The notes: generated by a model from the sequence alone, not told the origin. Positions 15,851-25,167 are shown, counted from the first letter of the stretch. The stretch is DNA of 41,114 nt from Jiangella muralis (GCF_001270745.1 NZ_KQ434752.1:1-41114), one strand, 5' to 3'. Made by a program: numbers and translations.

Positions 15851-16774
15851 TCAGACGTCCGCGACGCAGCGGAAGCCGATGTTGCCGGCCGAGCTGTCGG
15901 GCGTGTTGGAGCTGCGCGCGTCGACGCGGTAGCGGAAGCAGTAGCTGTCGTGGCACAGGTAGGAGCCGCCGCGCATCGCCTTGGCGCCGGCCCGGGTGGG
16001 GCTGCGCTGGTCGAACCAGTTCGCGCACCATTCCCACACGTTGCCGGTCATGTTGTGCAGGCCGTAGCCGTTGGGCGGGAACGCGTCGGCGGGCGCGGTG
16101 CCGACGTAGCCGTCGGCGGCGGTGTTCGTCGCGGGGAAGGTGCCCTGCCAGACGTTCATCCGGTGCTCGCCGCCGGGCTCGCGCTCATCGCCCCACGGGT
16201 AGTGGTGCTGCACGAGGCCGCCGCGGGCCGCGTACTCCCACTCCTCCTCGGTGGGCAGCCGCTTGCCCGCCCAGCGTGCGTAGGCGCGGGCGTCGCGCCA
16301 GGTGACGTGCACGACGGGGTGGTCGAGGCGGTCGTCCAGCTTCGACGCCGGGCCCTCCGGGTGCCGCCAGTCGGCGCCGTACACCTCACGCCACCACGGC
16401 GCCGCCGCGACGCCGCGGGTCGGCGGGTGGTCGTCGGGCAGCAGCCCGGCGAAGACGAACGACGTGCCGAACCGCTCGGCCAGCGTCACCCACCCGGTGG
16501 CCTCGACGAACTCAGCGAACGCCGCGTTCGTCACCGTGGTGACGTCGATGCGGAACGGCGCCACCGTCACCTCGCGGACCGGGCCCTCGCCGTCGGCCGG
16601 GTAGCCGTCGCCGGCGTCGGTGCCCATGAGGAACGCGCCGCCGGGCAGCGTCGCCATGGCGCCGCCGGCGGGCCGCGCAGCCGCTGGCGGCGCCGTCACC
16701 GACGGCACCGCCAGCAGTTGATGCGTCTCGCGACCGGCCGCGCAACACGGCGCCGGGTCACTCGGCGAAGGCAT
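15851..16774 (-). CDS. Formylglycine-generating enzyme (sulfatase-activating, SUMF1 family)
   Basis: It oxidises the Cys of a CxPxR motif to formylglycine, the catalytic residue of type I sulfatases. The 307-residue protein shows the FGE fold motifs: LPGGAFLMGTDAGDGYPADGEGPVREV, ERFGTSFVF, HPVVHVTWRDARAYARWAGKRLPTEEEWEYAARGG, NVWEWC, and GGSYLCHDSYCFRYRV. Its two cysteines (about 274 and 279) are the copper-binding pair of the active site. It lies in one minus-strand operon with the sulfatase at 17279-19600, its obvious substrate. ATG 16774 overlaps the end of the DUF1269 gene by 17 bp. The N-terminal CCAAG segment is outside the catalytic fold. Cytoplasmic. Confidence 0.93.
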   Translation of the reverse strand: MPSPSDPAPCCAAGRETHQLLAVPSVTAPPAAARPAGGAMATLPGGAFLMGTDAGDGYPADGEGPVREVTVAPFRIDVTTVTNAAFAEFVEATGWVTLAERFGTSFVFAGLLPDDHPPTRGVAAAPWWREVYGADWRHPEGPASKLDDRLDHPVVHVTWRDARAYARWAGKRLPTEEEWEYAARGGLVQHHYPWGDEREPGGEHRMNVWQGTFPATNTAADGYVGTAPADAFPPNGYGLHNMTGNVWEWCANWFDQRSPTRAGAKAMRGGSYLCHDSYCFRYRVDARSSNTPDSSAGNIGFRCVADV

Positions 16775-17249
16775 CGCGGAGTTTCTCCTCCTGCTCCGTC
16801 GTCAGGTTGGACTGGACCAGTTCCGGGTTCATGCCGGACTCCTCGAACGCCTGCAGAACCTTGTCCTGGACGGCGTCGCTGGTGAGGACGAACAGTGCGG
16901 ACGTCCCAGGAGTGACCTTATCGCGGGTCTGCCGGATGAAGTCGTCGTCGATGCCGACGTCGCTGAGCGACCCGCCGATCGCGCCCGCGGCCGCGCCGAC
17001 CGCGACGCCCAGCAGCGGCACGAAGAACAGCAGGCCGAACAGCAGCCCCCAGAACGCGCCGCCGAGCGCGCCGATCCTTTTCATGCTGGACAGCTGCCGC
17101 GTCTTCGGCTTCTTCTTGTCCGGCTCCCACGACACCGTGGCGGCGTCGTGGACCTGGATCAGCTCCTGCTTCTGCAACGACTCCAGCAGCGTGACGGCGC
17201 GGTCGGCGGCGCTGGGGTTGTCGAACTTCCAGACGGTGAACGTGGCCAT
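16758..17249 (-). CDS. DUF1269 family protein
   Basis: A 163-residue protein. MATFTVWKFDNPSAADRAVTLLESLQKQELIQVHDAATVSWE is the N-terminal alpha/beta half of DUF1269. A Gly-rich hydrophobic hairpin follows (IGALGGAFWGLLFGLLFFVPLLGVAVGAAAGAIGG, residues 59-93), then the conserved GIDDDFIRQTRDKVTPGTSALFVL. Members are membrane-associated and frequent in actinobacterial stress loci; no activity is established. GAGGAGAA precedes ATG 17249. It stands between sulfatase (29 bp upstream) and FGE (overlapping), which ties it to that operon. A second DUF1269 gene lies at 31111-31620. Confidence 0.88.
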   Translation of the reverse strand: MATFTVWKFDNPSAADRAVTLLESLQKQELIQVHDAATVSWEPDKKKPKTRQLSSMKRIGALGGAFWGLLFGLLFFVPLLGVAVGAAAGAIGGSLSDVGIDDDFIRQTRDKVTPGTSALFVLTSDAVQDKVLQAFEESGMNPELVQSNLTTEQEEKLRDAFAE

Positions 17250-17278
17250 GGCGGTTCTCCTCACTCTCGGTGCGTCAT

Positions 17279-19600
17279 CTAGTCGCGGGCCAGGGCGGCG
17301 TGCAACTGCCGCTCGAGGTCCAGGTAACGGTCGTCGGCCACGTTGACCTCGACCTTCACGATCCGGCCGCCGGCGAACGGGAATCGCGGCGGGTACTGCC
17401 GGGTGACGGCGTCGCCGCCGTCGTAGCCCACACACAGGCCCTCGCCGCACAGCGAGTAGTGCCCGGACTGGGTGCGCAGCGGGCCCGTGGCCACCTCGGC
17501 CTCGTCGACGTAGAGCCGCGCGGTGCCGTGCGACTCCCCGTGCTCGCCGGTGCGCTCCTTGACGAACTCGACGCCGACGACGTGCCGGCCGCCGGGCAGC
17601 GGCCCGGACGTCAGCTCCTGCTCCGGCGCGAGGCCGAGGAAGTTGTAGACGTAGTGCAGCCGGCCGTCCTTGACGAACAGCGCGTGGCCGCCGAAGCGCG
17701 ACCCCTGCGCCAGGATCACGCCCTCGGCCGACGGCGACAGCTCCACCTCGGCGAGGATCCGGTACGAGACGCCGTGCGTGTTGGCCGCCGACCGCTCCGG
17801 CACCTCGGCCGTGCCCGGGTAGTAGGTGTACGTGCCGCCGGCCGGCGCCGGCGCCTGGAACTCGTACTTCATGTATTCGAGCACGCCGACGTCGTTGAGC
17901 GGCAGCACGTCGTACTTGCCGGCCTCCTCGAACCAGAGGTCGACCAGCTCGCGCACCTTCTCCGGGTGCTCGGCGGTGAGGTCGTGCGCCTCGGCGCGGT
18001 CGACGTCGGTGTGGAACAGCTGCCACTGGTCGTCGCCGAAGTGCCCGACGTCCGACGGCAGCGGCCCGTGCACCGCGACGACCTTCCAGCCGTCGTGCCA
18101 CAGCCCGCGGGTGCCGAGCATCTCGTAGTACTGCGTGCGCCGGGTCGTCGGCGCGCTCGCGTCGTCGAAGCTGTAGCGCATCGACTCCCCCGGCAGCGGC
18201 GTCTGCTCGTAGCCGAGCACGGAGCCGGGCATCTCGACACCGCAGCAGTCGAGGACCGTCGGCACGATGTCGATCGCGTGGTGGTACTGGCCGCGCACCT
18301 CGCCGCGGGCCTCGATACCCCGAGGCCACGAGATCACCATCGGGTCGCAGACGCCGCCCTGGTAGGAGTACCGCTTGAACATGCGGTACGGCGTCGAGAA
18401 CGCCATCGCCCAGCCGGTCGGGTAGTGGTTGTAGGTGTCCGGGCTGCCCAGCCGGTCGATCATCGGCAGGTTCTCCTCGATGCTGTCCGGCCAGCTGTTG
18501 AAGAACTTGTTCTCGTTCACCGAGCCGTTCGGGCTGCCCTCCCCCGACGCGCCGTTGTCCGCGCAGTAGAAGACCAGCGTGTTCTCCAGCTGGCCGGACT
18601 CCTCCAGGTAGTCGACCAGCCGGCCGACCTCGTGGTCGGTGTACTCGGAGAAGCCCGCGTACACCTCCGCCATCCGCGAGAACAGCCGCTTCTCGTCGGC
18701 GCTGAGCGAGTCCCACGGCCGGACGGCGTCGCCCGGGCTGGTGGTGCCCTCCGGCATCGGGTTCATCGGGGTCAGATCGGTGTCCGGCGGCAGGATCCCG
18801 CGCTCCTTCATCCGCGGCAGCACCCACTCGCGGTAGGCCTCGTAGCCGTCGTCGAACGCGCCGCGGTACTTGTCGATCCACTCCTGCGGCGCGTGGTGCG
18901 GCGCGTGGTTGGCGCCCGGGCAGAAGAACATGTACCAGGGCTTGTCCGGGTCGCTCTGCCGGCTGTCGCGGACGAACGAGATCGCCTTGTCCGTCAGGTC
19001 CTTGGACAGGTGGTAGCCGTCCTCGGGGAGGTACGGCTGCTCGGCGTAGTGGTCGTCCTCGGCGAGATCCGGGTACCACTGGTTGGTCTCGCCGCCGATG
19101 AAGCCGTAGAACCGGTCGAAGCCGCGGCGGATCGGCCAGTTCCGCTTCGACGCGCCCATCGCGAACTCGTCCACCGGGACGTTGTGGTTCTTGCCGACCC
19201 AGAACGTGTTCCAGCCGGCGTCGCCGAGCACCTGGGCCAGGAAGGCGTTCTCCATCGGGATGTGGGTGTGGTTGCCGGGGAAGCCGGTGGCCGTCTCGGC
19301 GATGGTGGCGAACGCGTTCTGGTGGTGGTTGCGGCCGGTCAGCAGGCACGAGCGGGTCGGGCCGCACAGCGCCGTCGTGTGCCACTGGCTGTAGGTGAGG
19401 CCGTCGGCGGCGAGCCGGTCCAGCGTCGGCATCGAGATCCGCCCGCCGTACGGCGACCACGCCGCCTGCCCGGTGTCGTCATAGAGGATGACCAGGACGT
19501 TCGGCGCGCCCTCGGGCGCCCGGGGCGCCAGGAACGGCTCCCAGTCCGGCACGGAGTCACGGATGTCCAGGTTGATGACGCCGTTGAACCGCTTGGGCAT
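17279..19600 (-). CDS. Type I arylsulfatase
   Basis: Formylglycine-dependent sulfatase hydrolysing sulfate esters. The 773-residue protein has PNVLVILYDDTG (metal-binding Asp pair, about residues 33-44) and the maturation motif ALCGPTRSCLLTGRN, with the Cys for formylglycine at about 79. The C-terminal third (about 540-770) is a beta-rich domain seen in large bacterial arylsulfatases. No signal peptide is visible, so it is probably cytoplasmic, unlike many sulfatases. ATG 19600 is preceded by GAGGGGG. An upstream in-frame start at 19639 would overlap SulP and has no ribosome site. It follows SulP by 35 bp and precedes DUF1269 and FGE, so one operon can import sulfated or sulfate substrates, cleave them and activate the enzyme. 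Confidence 0.92.
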   Translation of the reverse strand: MPKRFNGVINLDIRDSVPDWEPFLAPRAPEGAPNVLVILYDDTGQAAWSPYGGRISMPTLDRLAADGLTYSQWHTTALCGPTRSCLLTGRNHHQNAFATIAETATGFPGNHTHIPMENAFLAQVLGDAGWNTFWVGKNHNVPVDEFAMGASKRNWPIRRGFDRFYGFIGGETNQWYPDLAEDDHYAEQPYLPEDGYHLSKDLTDKAISFVRDSRQSDPDKPWYMFFCPGANHAPHHAPQEWIDKYRGAFDDGYEAYREWVLPRMKERGILPPDTDLTPMNPMPEGTTSPGDAVRPWDSLSADEKRLFSRMAEVYAGFSEYTDHEVGRLVDYLEESGQLENTLVFYCADNGASGEGSPNGSVNENKFFNSWPDSIEENLPMIDRLGSPDTYNHYPTGWAMAFSTPYRMFKRYSYQGGVCDPMVISWPRGIEARGEVRGQYHHAIDIVPTVLDCCGVEMPGSVLGYEQTPLPGESMRYSFDDASAPTTRRTQYYEMLGTRGLWHDGWKVVAVHGPLPSDVGHFGDDQWQLFHTDVDRAEAHDLTAEHPEKVRELVDLWFEEAGKYDVLPLNDVGVLEYMKYEFQAPAPAGGTYTYYPGTAEVPERSAANTHGVSYRILAEVELSPSAEGVILAQGSRFGGHALFVKDGRLHYVYNFLGLAPEQELTSGPLPGGRHVVGVEFVKERTGEHGESHGTARLYVDEAEVATGPLRTQSGHYSLCGEGLCVGYDGGDAVTRQYPPRFPFAGGRIVKVEVNVADDRYLDLERQLHAALARD

Positions 19601-19635
19601 GGGGTCCCCCTCGTCTGCATCCGCCGTCGGTGGCC

Positions 19636-21369
19636 TCATCGTCGGGCGGCGCCGTCCCCGGCGGCGTCACCTTCTCCGGGTGAGGTCGCCGCGACCGCCG
19701 CGTCGACCGTCGGGTAGAGCCGGTCCAGCACGTCCGCGGCGCCGGCCCGCCGCAGCACGTCGCGCACCTGGCCGACGTCGCCGACGGCGAGCAGGCGCAC
19801 GCCGCGGGCGGCCAGCTCCGTCGCGGTGTCGCGGAGCATCCCGGCCGCGGTGACGTCGATGGACGGGACGGTGGCGGCGTCGAACACCAGCGCGCGGACG
19901 CCGTCGGCGCCGGCCAGTTCCAGCAGCCGGTCCTGCACGGCGTCGGCGTTGGCGAAGTAGAGCGCGCTCTCCACCCGGACCACGACGACGCCGTCAACCG
20001 GGGAGCTCCCCGGATCCCGGGCGACGTCGACCCACTGCCCGGTCCCGCCCGCGACCCGGCCGAGCACCGCGACGTGCGGGTGCGCCGTCCGCGCCAGCAG
20101 CAGCACGACCGACAGGACGACGCCGATCAGCAGGCCGGGCAGCGTGTCGAAGAACAGCACGCCGAGCATGGCGCCGATGGCGCAGATGAAGTCCGCCCGG
20201 GCGGCGCGGCCGTAGATCGAGGCCAGCGCCGCGGAGTTGACCTCGTACAGCCGCCGCAGCCCGCCGATGTCGACCAGCTCGATCACCGCCGCGATGACGA
20301 CGGCGGCCAGCACCGGCTCCGGCAACTCCGCGAACAGCGGCGTCAGGATCAGCAGTGTCAGCACCGTCAGCGCGGCGACCGTCCAGCCGGACACCTGCGA
20401 CCGCGCGCCCGCGCCGGCGTTGACCGCGGTCTTCGACAGGCTGCCGTTGACCACCATGCCGTTGAAGAAGCCGGCGCCGAGGTTGGCCGCGCCCAGCCCG
20501 GCCAGCTCCCGGTTCGCGTCGATCCGGTAGCCGTCGCGGCGGGCGTAGGTCTTCGCCGCGCCGAGCCCTTCGGCGAAGCCGACCAGCATGACGCCGGCCG
20601 CGCCGGACAGCAGTAGCGGGACGTCCGACACGGCGTTGAGGTCGGGTACGCCCGGCGCCGGCAGCCCCGCGTCGATGTGCCCGACGACGGTGACGCCGCG
20701 GTCCTCCAGGCCGAGCACGGCCGACAGCACGATGCCGAGCACCACCGCGGCCAGCGACCCCGGCACCAGCGGCGCGGTCCGCCGCAGGACCAGGACGAGC
20801 GCGAGGCAGCCCAGGCCCACCAGCGCCGACCACCCGTTGGTGTCCCCCAGCGCCGTCAGCACCTCCCACAGTTTCTGGAAGAAGTTGCCCTCGCCGCCCT
20901 CGACGCCGAACAGCTTCGGCAGCTGCCCGACGATGATCACCAGCGCCATCCCGACGATGAAGCCCTTCAGCACCGGCTCGGAGATGAAGTTGGCCAGGAA
21001 GCCCAGCCGCAGCAGCCCGGCCAGCACCGCCAGCGTGCCGACGGCGAGCGCCAGGCCCGCGGTATAAGCGGGGAACTCCCCAGATCCGTTCGACACGATC
21101 CCGCCGACCACCCCCGCCGACAGCGCCGCCGTCGCCGACATCGGCCCGACCACCAGGTGCCGCGAACTGCCCAGCACCGGGTACAGCAGCAGCGCCGGGA
21201 TCGCCGCGTACAGCCCGATCACGGGCGAGACGCCGGCGATCGACGCGTAGGCCAGCGACTCCGGGATCAGCACCGCCCACACCGTCAGCCCGGCCACCAG
21301 GTCGCGGCGCAGCCACGATCGCCGGTAGCCGCGCAGCGACCCCCACATCCACGCCGGCATGCGCCCCAT
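19636..21369 (-). CDS. SulP-family anion transporter with STAS domain
   Basis: A 577-residue inner-membrane transporter. The N-terminal SulP signature LVAGLTVWAVLIPESLAYASIAGVSPVIGLYAA (about residues 25-57) is followed by ten or more hydrophobic segments. A C-terminal STAS domain (about 440-560: GVVVVRVESALYFANADAVQDRLLELAGADGVRALVFDAATVPSIDVTAAGML) completes the protein. SulP proteins carry sulfate, bicarbonate or dicarboxylates. The sulfatase downstream makes sulfate likely, but this is inference. Start ATG 21369 or 21360; the latter has GGGGCGC before it. The divergent promoter region holds palindrome site 3. Confidence 0.9.
   Translation of the reverse strand: MGRMPAWMWGSLRGYRRSWLRRDLVAGLTVWAVLIPESLAYASIAGVSPVIGLYAAIPALLLYPVLGSSRHLVVGPMSATAALSAGVVGGIVSNGSGEFPAYTAGLALAVGTLAVLAGLLRLGFLANFISEPVLKGFIVGMALVIIVGQLPKLFGVEGGEGNFFQKLWEVLTALGDTNGWSALVGLGCLALVLVLRRTAPLVPGSLAAVVLGIVLSAVLGLEDRGVTVVGHIDAGLPAPGVPDLNAVSDVPLLLSGAAGVMLVGFAEGLGAAKTYARRDGYRIDANRELAGLGAANLGAGFFNGMVVNGSLSKTAVNAGAGARSQVSGWTVAALTVLTLLILTPLFAELPEPVLAAVVIAAVIELVDIGGLRRLYEVNSAALASIYGRAARADFICAIGAMLGVLFFDTLPGLLIGVVLSVVLLLARTAHPHVAVLGRVAGGTGQWVDVARDPGSSPVDGVVVVRVESALYFANADAVQDRLLELAGADGVRALVFDAATVPSIDVTAAGMLRDTATELAARGVRLLAVGDVGQVRDVLRRAGAADVLDRLYPTVDAAVAATSPGEGDAAGDGAARR
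19667..19683. promoter_or_regulatory. Stress-block palindrome, site 2 (one mismatch)
   Basis: Read on the minus strand it is TCACCC-GGAGA-AGGTGA, followed by CGCCGC. It lies inside the last codons of SulP and 66 nt upstream of the sulfatase ATG, suggesting an internal promoter for the sulfatase-DUF1269-FGE genes. Confidence 0.55.
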
Positions 21370-21396
21370 CGTCGGCGCGGACCGGCGGCCGGGTCC

Positions 21397-21413
21397 TCAC
21401 CCCGATCGGGTGA
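21397..21413. promoter_or_regulatory. Stress-block palindrome, site 3 (exact)
   Basis: TCACCC-CGATC-GGGTGA, followed by CGCCGC on the plus side. It lies between divergent genes, 66 nt before the GAP-family ATG (21480) and 27 nt before the longest SulP start (21369). Confidence 0.65.
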
Positions 21414-21479
21414 CGCCGCCCGTCGCCGGCCGCCGCGACCATGAACGCGATGTGACGTGACGCGACGGGCGGAGGCGGC

Positions 21480-22157
21480 ATGGGCGAGGCGATCGGGGCA
21501 GTCCTGCCGCTCGGGGTGGGCGTCGCGCTCAGCCCGCTGCCGATCGTCGCCGTCGTGCTGATGCTCGGCAGCAGCCGCGGGCGGGTGACCGGGCCGGCGT
21601 TCCTGGCCGGCTGGCTGCTCGGACTGACCGTCGTCGGCACCGTCGTACTGCTGGTCGCGGCCGCCGCCGGACCGGCCGACGACGGCGAGCCGGCGACGTG
21701 GGTGGGCTGGCTGAAGCTGGTCCTCGGCGTCCTCGTCCTGCTGCTGGCCGTGCGCACCTGGCGGCAGCGGCCCCGCGGCGACGTCGAACCGGAGCTGCCC
21801 GGCTGGATGGCGGCGCTGGACTCGTGGTCGCCGGGCAAGGCGCTGGGGCTGGGCGCGCTGCTGTCCGCCGCCAACCCGAAGAACCTCATGCTCACCATCG
21901 CGGCCGCCGCGGCCATCGCGCAGACGGGCGTCGACGCCGGCGGGCAGGCCGTCGCGCTGGCGGTGTTCGTGCTGATCGGGGCGCTCGGGCCGGGGCTGCC
22001 GGTGCTGCTCGCGTTCGCGCTCGGCGACCGCGCCACCGAGATGCTGGCCGATCTCAAGACCTGGCTGGCCCGGCACAACGCGGCCGTGCTGACGGTCGTG
22101 CTGCTGGTGATCGGCGCGAAGCTGATCGGCGACGGCATCGCCGGGCTGTCCGGGTGA
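21480..22157 (+). CDS. GAP family membrane protein (Sap-like, LysE-like fold)
   Basis: A 225-residue protein with six hydrophobic helices. The first is AVLPLGVGVALSPLPIVAVVLML, the signature of the GAP/Sap family, named from the mycobacterial protein that supports sulfolipid surface export. ALGLGALLSAANPKNLMLTIAAAAAIA is the second conserved block. These proteins are thought to help move lipids or solutes through the membrane. ATG 21480 has GGAGGCGGC before it. It overlaps the following SulP gene by 4 nt (GTGA), so both are translated together. Palindrome site 3 precedes it by 66 nt. Confidence 0.85.
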   Translation: MGEAIGAVLPLGVGVALSPLPIVAVVLMLGSSRGRVTGPAFLAGWLLGLTVVGTVVLLVAAAAGPADDGEPATWVGWLKLVLGVLVLLLAVRTWRQRPRGDVEPELPGWMAALDSWSPGKALGLGALLSAANPKNLMLTIAAAAAIAQTGVDAGGQAVALAVFVLIGALGPGLPVLLAFALGDRATEMLADLKTWLARHNAAVLTVVLLVIGAKLIGDGIAGLSG

Positions 22158-23740
22158 GCCGCTCCGACATCGTCGCGGGGGTCGTCGCCGGCGCCGTCGT
22201 CATCCCGCAGGCCATGGGCTACGCCGGCGTCGCCGGGCTGCCGGTGCAGGTCGGGCTGTACACGTGCATCGTGCCGATGGCGGCGTACGCGCTGCTCGGC
22301 GGCGCCCGGAAGCTGAGCATGAGCACGACGTCCACCATCGTGGCGCTGGCCGGGCTGGCGCTGGCGGCCGCGGGCACGACGGACGACCCCGACGAGGCGA
22401 TGGCCGCGGTCAGCACGCTGACGCTGCTCACCGGCCTGGCGTTGCTGCTGTTCTGGCTGCTGCGGATCGGCTGGGTGGTCGACGCGATCTCCGACACCGT
22501 CGTCAGCGGCCTGAAGGTGGGCGTCGGGCTGACCATCATCGTCGACCAGCTGCCGAACCTGCTCGGCATCGACGCCGGACCGGACGGGTTCCTGCGCGGC
22601 GTCGGGCACGCCGTGACGCACCTCGGCGACGCGAACCGCGCCACCGTCGTCGTCGCCGTCCTGACGCTGGCCGGCATGTGGGCGCTGCGACGGTGGGTGC
22701 CGCGGGTGCCCGGCCCGCTGCTGGCGGTCGCCGGCGGGATCCTGGCGACGGCGTGGGCGGACCTGCCCGCACGGGGCGTCGAGCTGATCCCGCCGGTGCC
22801 GAGCGGCCTGCCGACGCCGGCCGTCCCGCCGCTGGACGACGCGTGGACGATGCTGCCGTACGCGCTGGCCATCGCGCTGATGGCGTTCATGGAGACGATC
22901 GCCGTCGGCCGCAGCACCCGCGAGCCGCAGGACCCGCCGATCGTCACCGGCCGCGAGCTGCTGGCGAACGGGACGGCCGCGATCGCCGGGGCGTTCGTCG
23001 CGACGGCGCCACCCGCCGGCGGGTTCTCGCAGACGATGGTCAACGTCGGCGCGGGCGCCCGCACCCAGCTCAGTTCGCTGGTGACGGCCGGGGTCGCGGT
23101 GGCGGCGGCGCTGTTCCTGGCGCCGGTGCTCAGCGACCTGCCGGAGGCCACGCTGGCCGCCGTCGTCGTGGTCGCGGTGATCGGCCTGGTGGACGTCCGC
23201 GAACTGCGCCGGATCGGCCGCATCGACCGGGCCGAACTGGTCGTCGCGCTGGTCACGGCGGCGATCGCGCTGGTGTCGAACCTGCTGGCGGGTGTCGTCG
23301 CGGGCGTGTTCCTCACCTACTACCTGGTGCTGCGGCGGCTGAACCACCCGGTGCTGCTGGAGCAGCGGCCGGCGCCGGGGCTGCTGGTGATCCGGATCGA
23401 GGGCGCTCTGTACACGATGAACGTGCGCACCGTGCAGGCCGAGCTGCTGCGCCGGGCGACGGCGGACCAACCGCGGACGCGGGTCCTGCTGCTCGACCTC
23501 GGCGCGACGCTGGACACCTCCGTCACCGTGATGGACGCGTTCACGGCGGCCGAACAGCAGTTGGCGAAGGACGGCGTCGAGCTCTGGGTGGCCCGGGTCC
23601 CCGAAGCGGCGCTGGCGAAGGCGCGGCGGACGGCGGCCTGGCCGGCCTGGCGCGACGGCGGCCGGGTGCACACGACGGTGCAGGCCGCCGTCGACGCCTA
23701 CGAAGGGCTGGCGGCCGAAGGGCCGGACGGCGCCGCCTGA
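22154..23740 (+). CDS. SulP-family anion transporter with STAS domain, second copy
   Basis: A 528-residue protein starting at GTG 22154, overlapping the GAP gene stop. It reads SRSDIVAGVVAGAVVIPQAMGYAGVAGLPVQVGLYTC, the SulP entry signature. It then has about ten hydrophobic segments and a C-terminal STAS-like domain (LLVIRIEGALYTMNVRTVQAELL... VLLLDLGATLDTSVTVMDAF). It is clearly divergent from the SulP at 19636-21369, so this is not a recent duplication. The usual Asp-Ser STAS phosphosite region reads DTSVTV. The 3' end overlaps the convergent gene at 23698 by 43 bp. Confidence 0.9.
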   Translation: MSRSDIVAGVVAGAVVIPQAMGYAGVAGLPVQVGLYTCIVPMAAYALLGGARKLSMSTTSTIVALAGLALAAAGTTDDPDEAMAAVSTLTLLTGLALLLFWLLRIGWVVDAISDTVVSGLKVGVGLTIIVDQLPNLLGIDAGPDGFLRGVGHAVTHLGDANRATVVVAVLTLAGMWALRRWVPRVPGPLLAVAGGILATAWADLPARGVELIPPVPSGLPTPAVPPLDDAWTMLPYALAIALMAFMETIAVGRSTREPQDPPIVTGRELLANGTAAIAGAFVATAPPAGGFSQTMVNVGAGARTQLSSLVTAGVAVAAALFLAPVLSDLPEATLAAVVVVAVIGLVDVRELRRIGRIDRAELVVALVTAAIALVSNLLAGVVAGVFLTYYLVLRRLNHPVLLEQRPAPGLLVIRIEGALYTMNVRTVQAELLRRATADQPRTRVLLLDLGATLDTSVTVMDAFTAAEQQLAKDGVELWVARVPEAALAKARRTAAWPAWRDGGRVHTTVQAAVDAYEGLAAEGPDGAA

Positions 23741-25155
23741 CCCGTCGCCAGCTCGAGGGCGGCCAGCAGCACGCCCGCGACCAGCAGGATCCCCAGCACC
23801 ACGGCGGCGTTCGGGTAGTTCCAGAACACGAACACCAGGACCGCGACGGACAGGACGGCGATCTGGACGGGCCGCTTGTGCTGGCGCAGCCAGGCGGTCG
23901 CCGCCGAGTCCCGCCAGCCCCACCCGGAGCCGACGTCGCCCAACCGCGCGACTCCCCGGCGCAGCCCCACCGCCTGCGGCGACGGCCCGGTCAGCCACGC
24001 CACCAGCGCCACGACCAGCCCGACGGCCAGCACCATCCGCAGCGTCGTCCGCAGCAGCGACACCACCTGGTCGAACAGCGCGCCCGCCGCGGCGTCGTCC
24101 ACCTCCGGCGGCAGTGCGCCCAGGTACAGCGGACGGGCGATCGTCAGCGCCGCGCCGAGCAGCAGCATCGCCGCTGCCAGCCCGATCCCGGCGCCGATCA
24201 GCGCGCGCCGCCGGCCGCGGGCCACCAGCACGCCGGCCGCGATCAACGCGAGCGCGATGACCGGCAGCCAGGTGCCCAGCCGGTCCACCAGCCGGAACCC
24301 GGCCTGCGCCTTCTCCACGTCGTCGGACTGGAACAGCGTCAGCGTCATGTCCGTCGACGGTATCGCCGACGCCCGCGAGAACCCCGCGTCGACCAGCCGC
24401 TGCTTCGCGTCCTCGACGATCGGCGCCAGCTGGATGCTGACGGTGTTGCTCTCGACCTGGACGGCGCCGTTCTCGTTCTTGCCGGTGAGCGCGGCCACGA
24501 GCGCCTGGTGCGCGGCCCGGTTGGCCTGCGTCCACGCGTCGGCGAACCGGTCGCTGGCGACGACCGCGCCGACCTGGTCGTGCACCCAGCCCTGCACCGC
24601 CCCGTCGATCGGCCCGGCCAGATCGTTCAGTGTCGTCGTCAGCCGCGGCCGGGCCCCCTGCGCCGCCAGCAGGTCCGACGCCTCCTTCACCACTCCCGGC
24701 ACGTCGATCTCCTGCATGAGCCGGTTGGTGACACGGTTGGTGACGGCCCGCTCGATGTCCGGGTCCCGGGCCAGCGGGCCGACGGTGTCGACGTAGCGGT
24801 CGGTGTTCGTGACGACGGAGTCCACCCAGACGGCGGCGGTCGCGGGGATCGCCAGCAGGCAGCCGAGCAGGATCAGGAAGGGTGCGAGCCAGGCCCGCCA
24901 CCGCCCGCCCGAGGGCGGTCCGGCGGTAACGGCCTGGACGCCGGCGGCGCCGCCGGCGTCCGAGGCGCCGGCGCGCAGCCGGTCCACCTCGGCGCGCAGC
25001 CGCGCCAGCTCCGCCCGCTCCCCGGTGCTGAGACCGTCCCCGCCCACGTCGGCGGGGTGCTCGCCGGACGGCGCGTCACCGATGCGTGGCGCATCGGTGC
25101 CACCGGTGTCGTCGGCGGGGCCGCCGGTCGGCGGGGTCCGCGGCTCGTCAGCCAT
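23698..25155 (-). CDS. Multi-spanning membrane protein with large extracytoplasmic domain
   Basis: A 485-residue protein. A disordered Pro/Gly/Asp-rich N-terminus includes a short coiled coil (ERAELARLRAEVDRLRAG, about 46-63). TM1 (FLILLGCLLAIPATAAVWVDSVV, about 92-114) leads into a roughly 190-residue outer domain beginning NTDRYVDTVGPLARDPDIERAVTNRVTNRLMQ. Four or more C-terminal helices follow. The NTDRYVxTVxPLAxDPxxxxAV wording is common in actinobacterial membrane proteins of unknown role. ATG 25155 has GGGCGG upstream. It follows the 102-residue gene at 25168 by 12 bp, so it is the last gene of the first DUF6325 operon. Confidence 0.8.
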   Translation of the reverse strand: MADEPRTPPTGGPADDTGGTDAPRIGDAPSGEHPADVGGDGLSTGERAELARLRAEVDRLRAGASDAGGAAGVQAVTAGPPSGGRWRAWLAPFLILLGCLLAIPATAAVWVDSVVTNTDRYVDTVGPLARDPDIERAVTNRVTNRLMQEIDVPGVVKEASDLLAAQGARPRLTTTLNDLAGPIDGAVQGWVHDQVGAVVASDRFADAWTQANRAAHQALVAALTGKNENGAVQVESNTVSIQLAPIVEDAKQRLVDAGFSRASAIPSTDMTLTLFQSDDVEKAQAGFRLVDRLGTWLPVIALALIAAGVLVARGRRRALIGAGIGLAAAMLLLGAALTIARPLYLGALPPEVDDAAAGALFDQVVSLLRTTLRMVLAVGLVVALVAWLTGPSPQAVGLRRGVARLGDVGSGWGWRDSAATAWLRQHKRPVQIAVLSVAVLVFVFWNYPNAAVVLGILLVAGVLLAALELATGQAAPSGPSAASPS

Positions 25156-25167
25156 GGCAGCCGCCCG

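Noticed and set aside
19994-24901. A 1635-codon open frame on the minus strand
   Set aside because: It runs through the two SulP genes, the GAP gene and a membrane protein gene in the wrong frame or antisense, with low-complexity composition.
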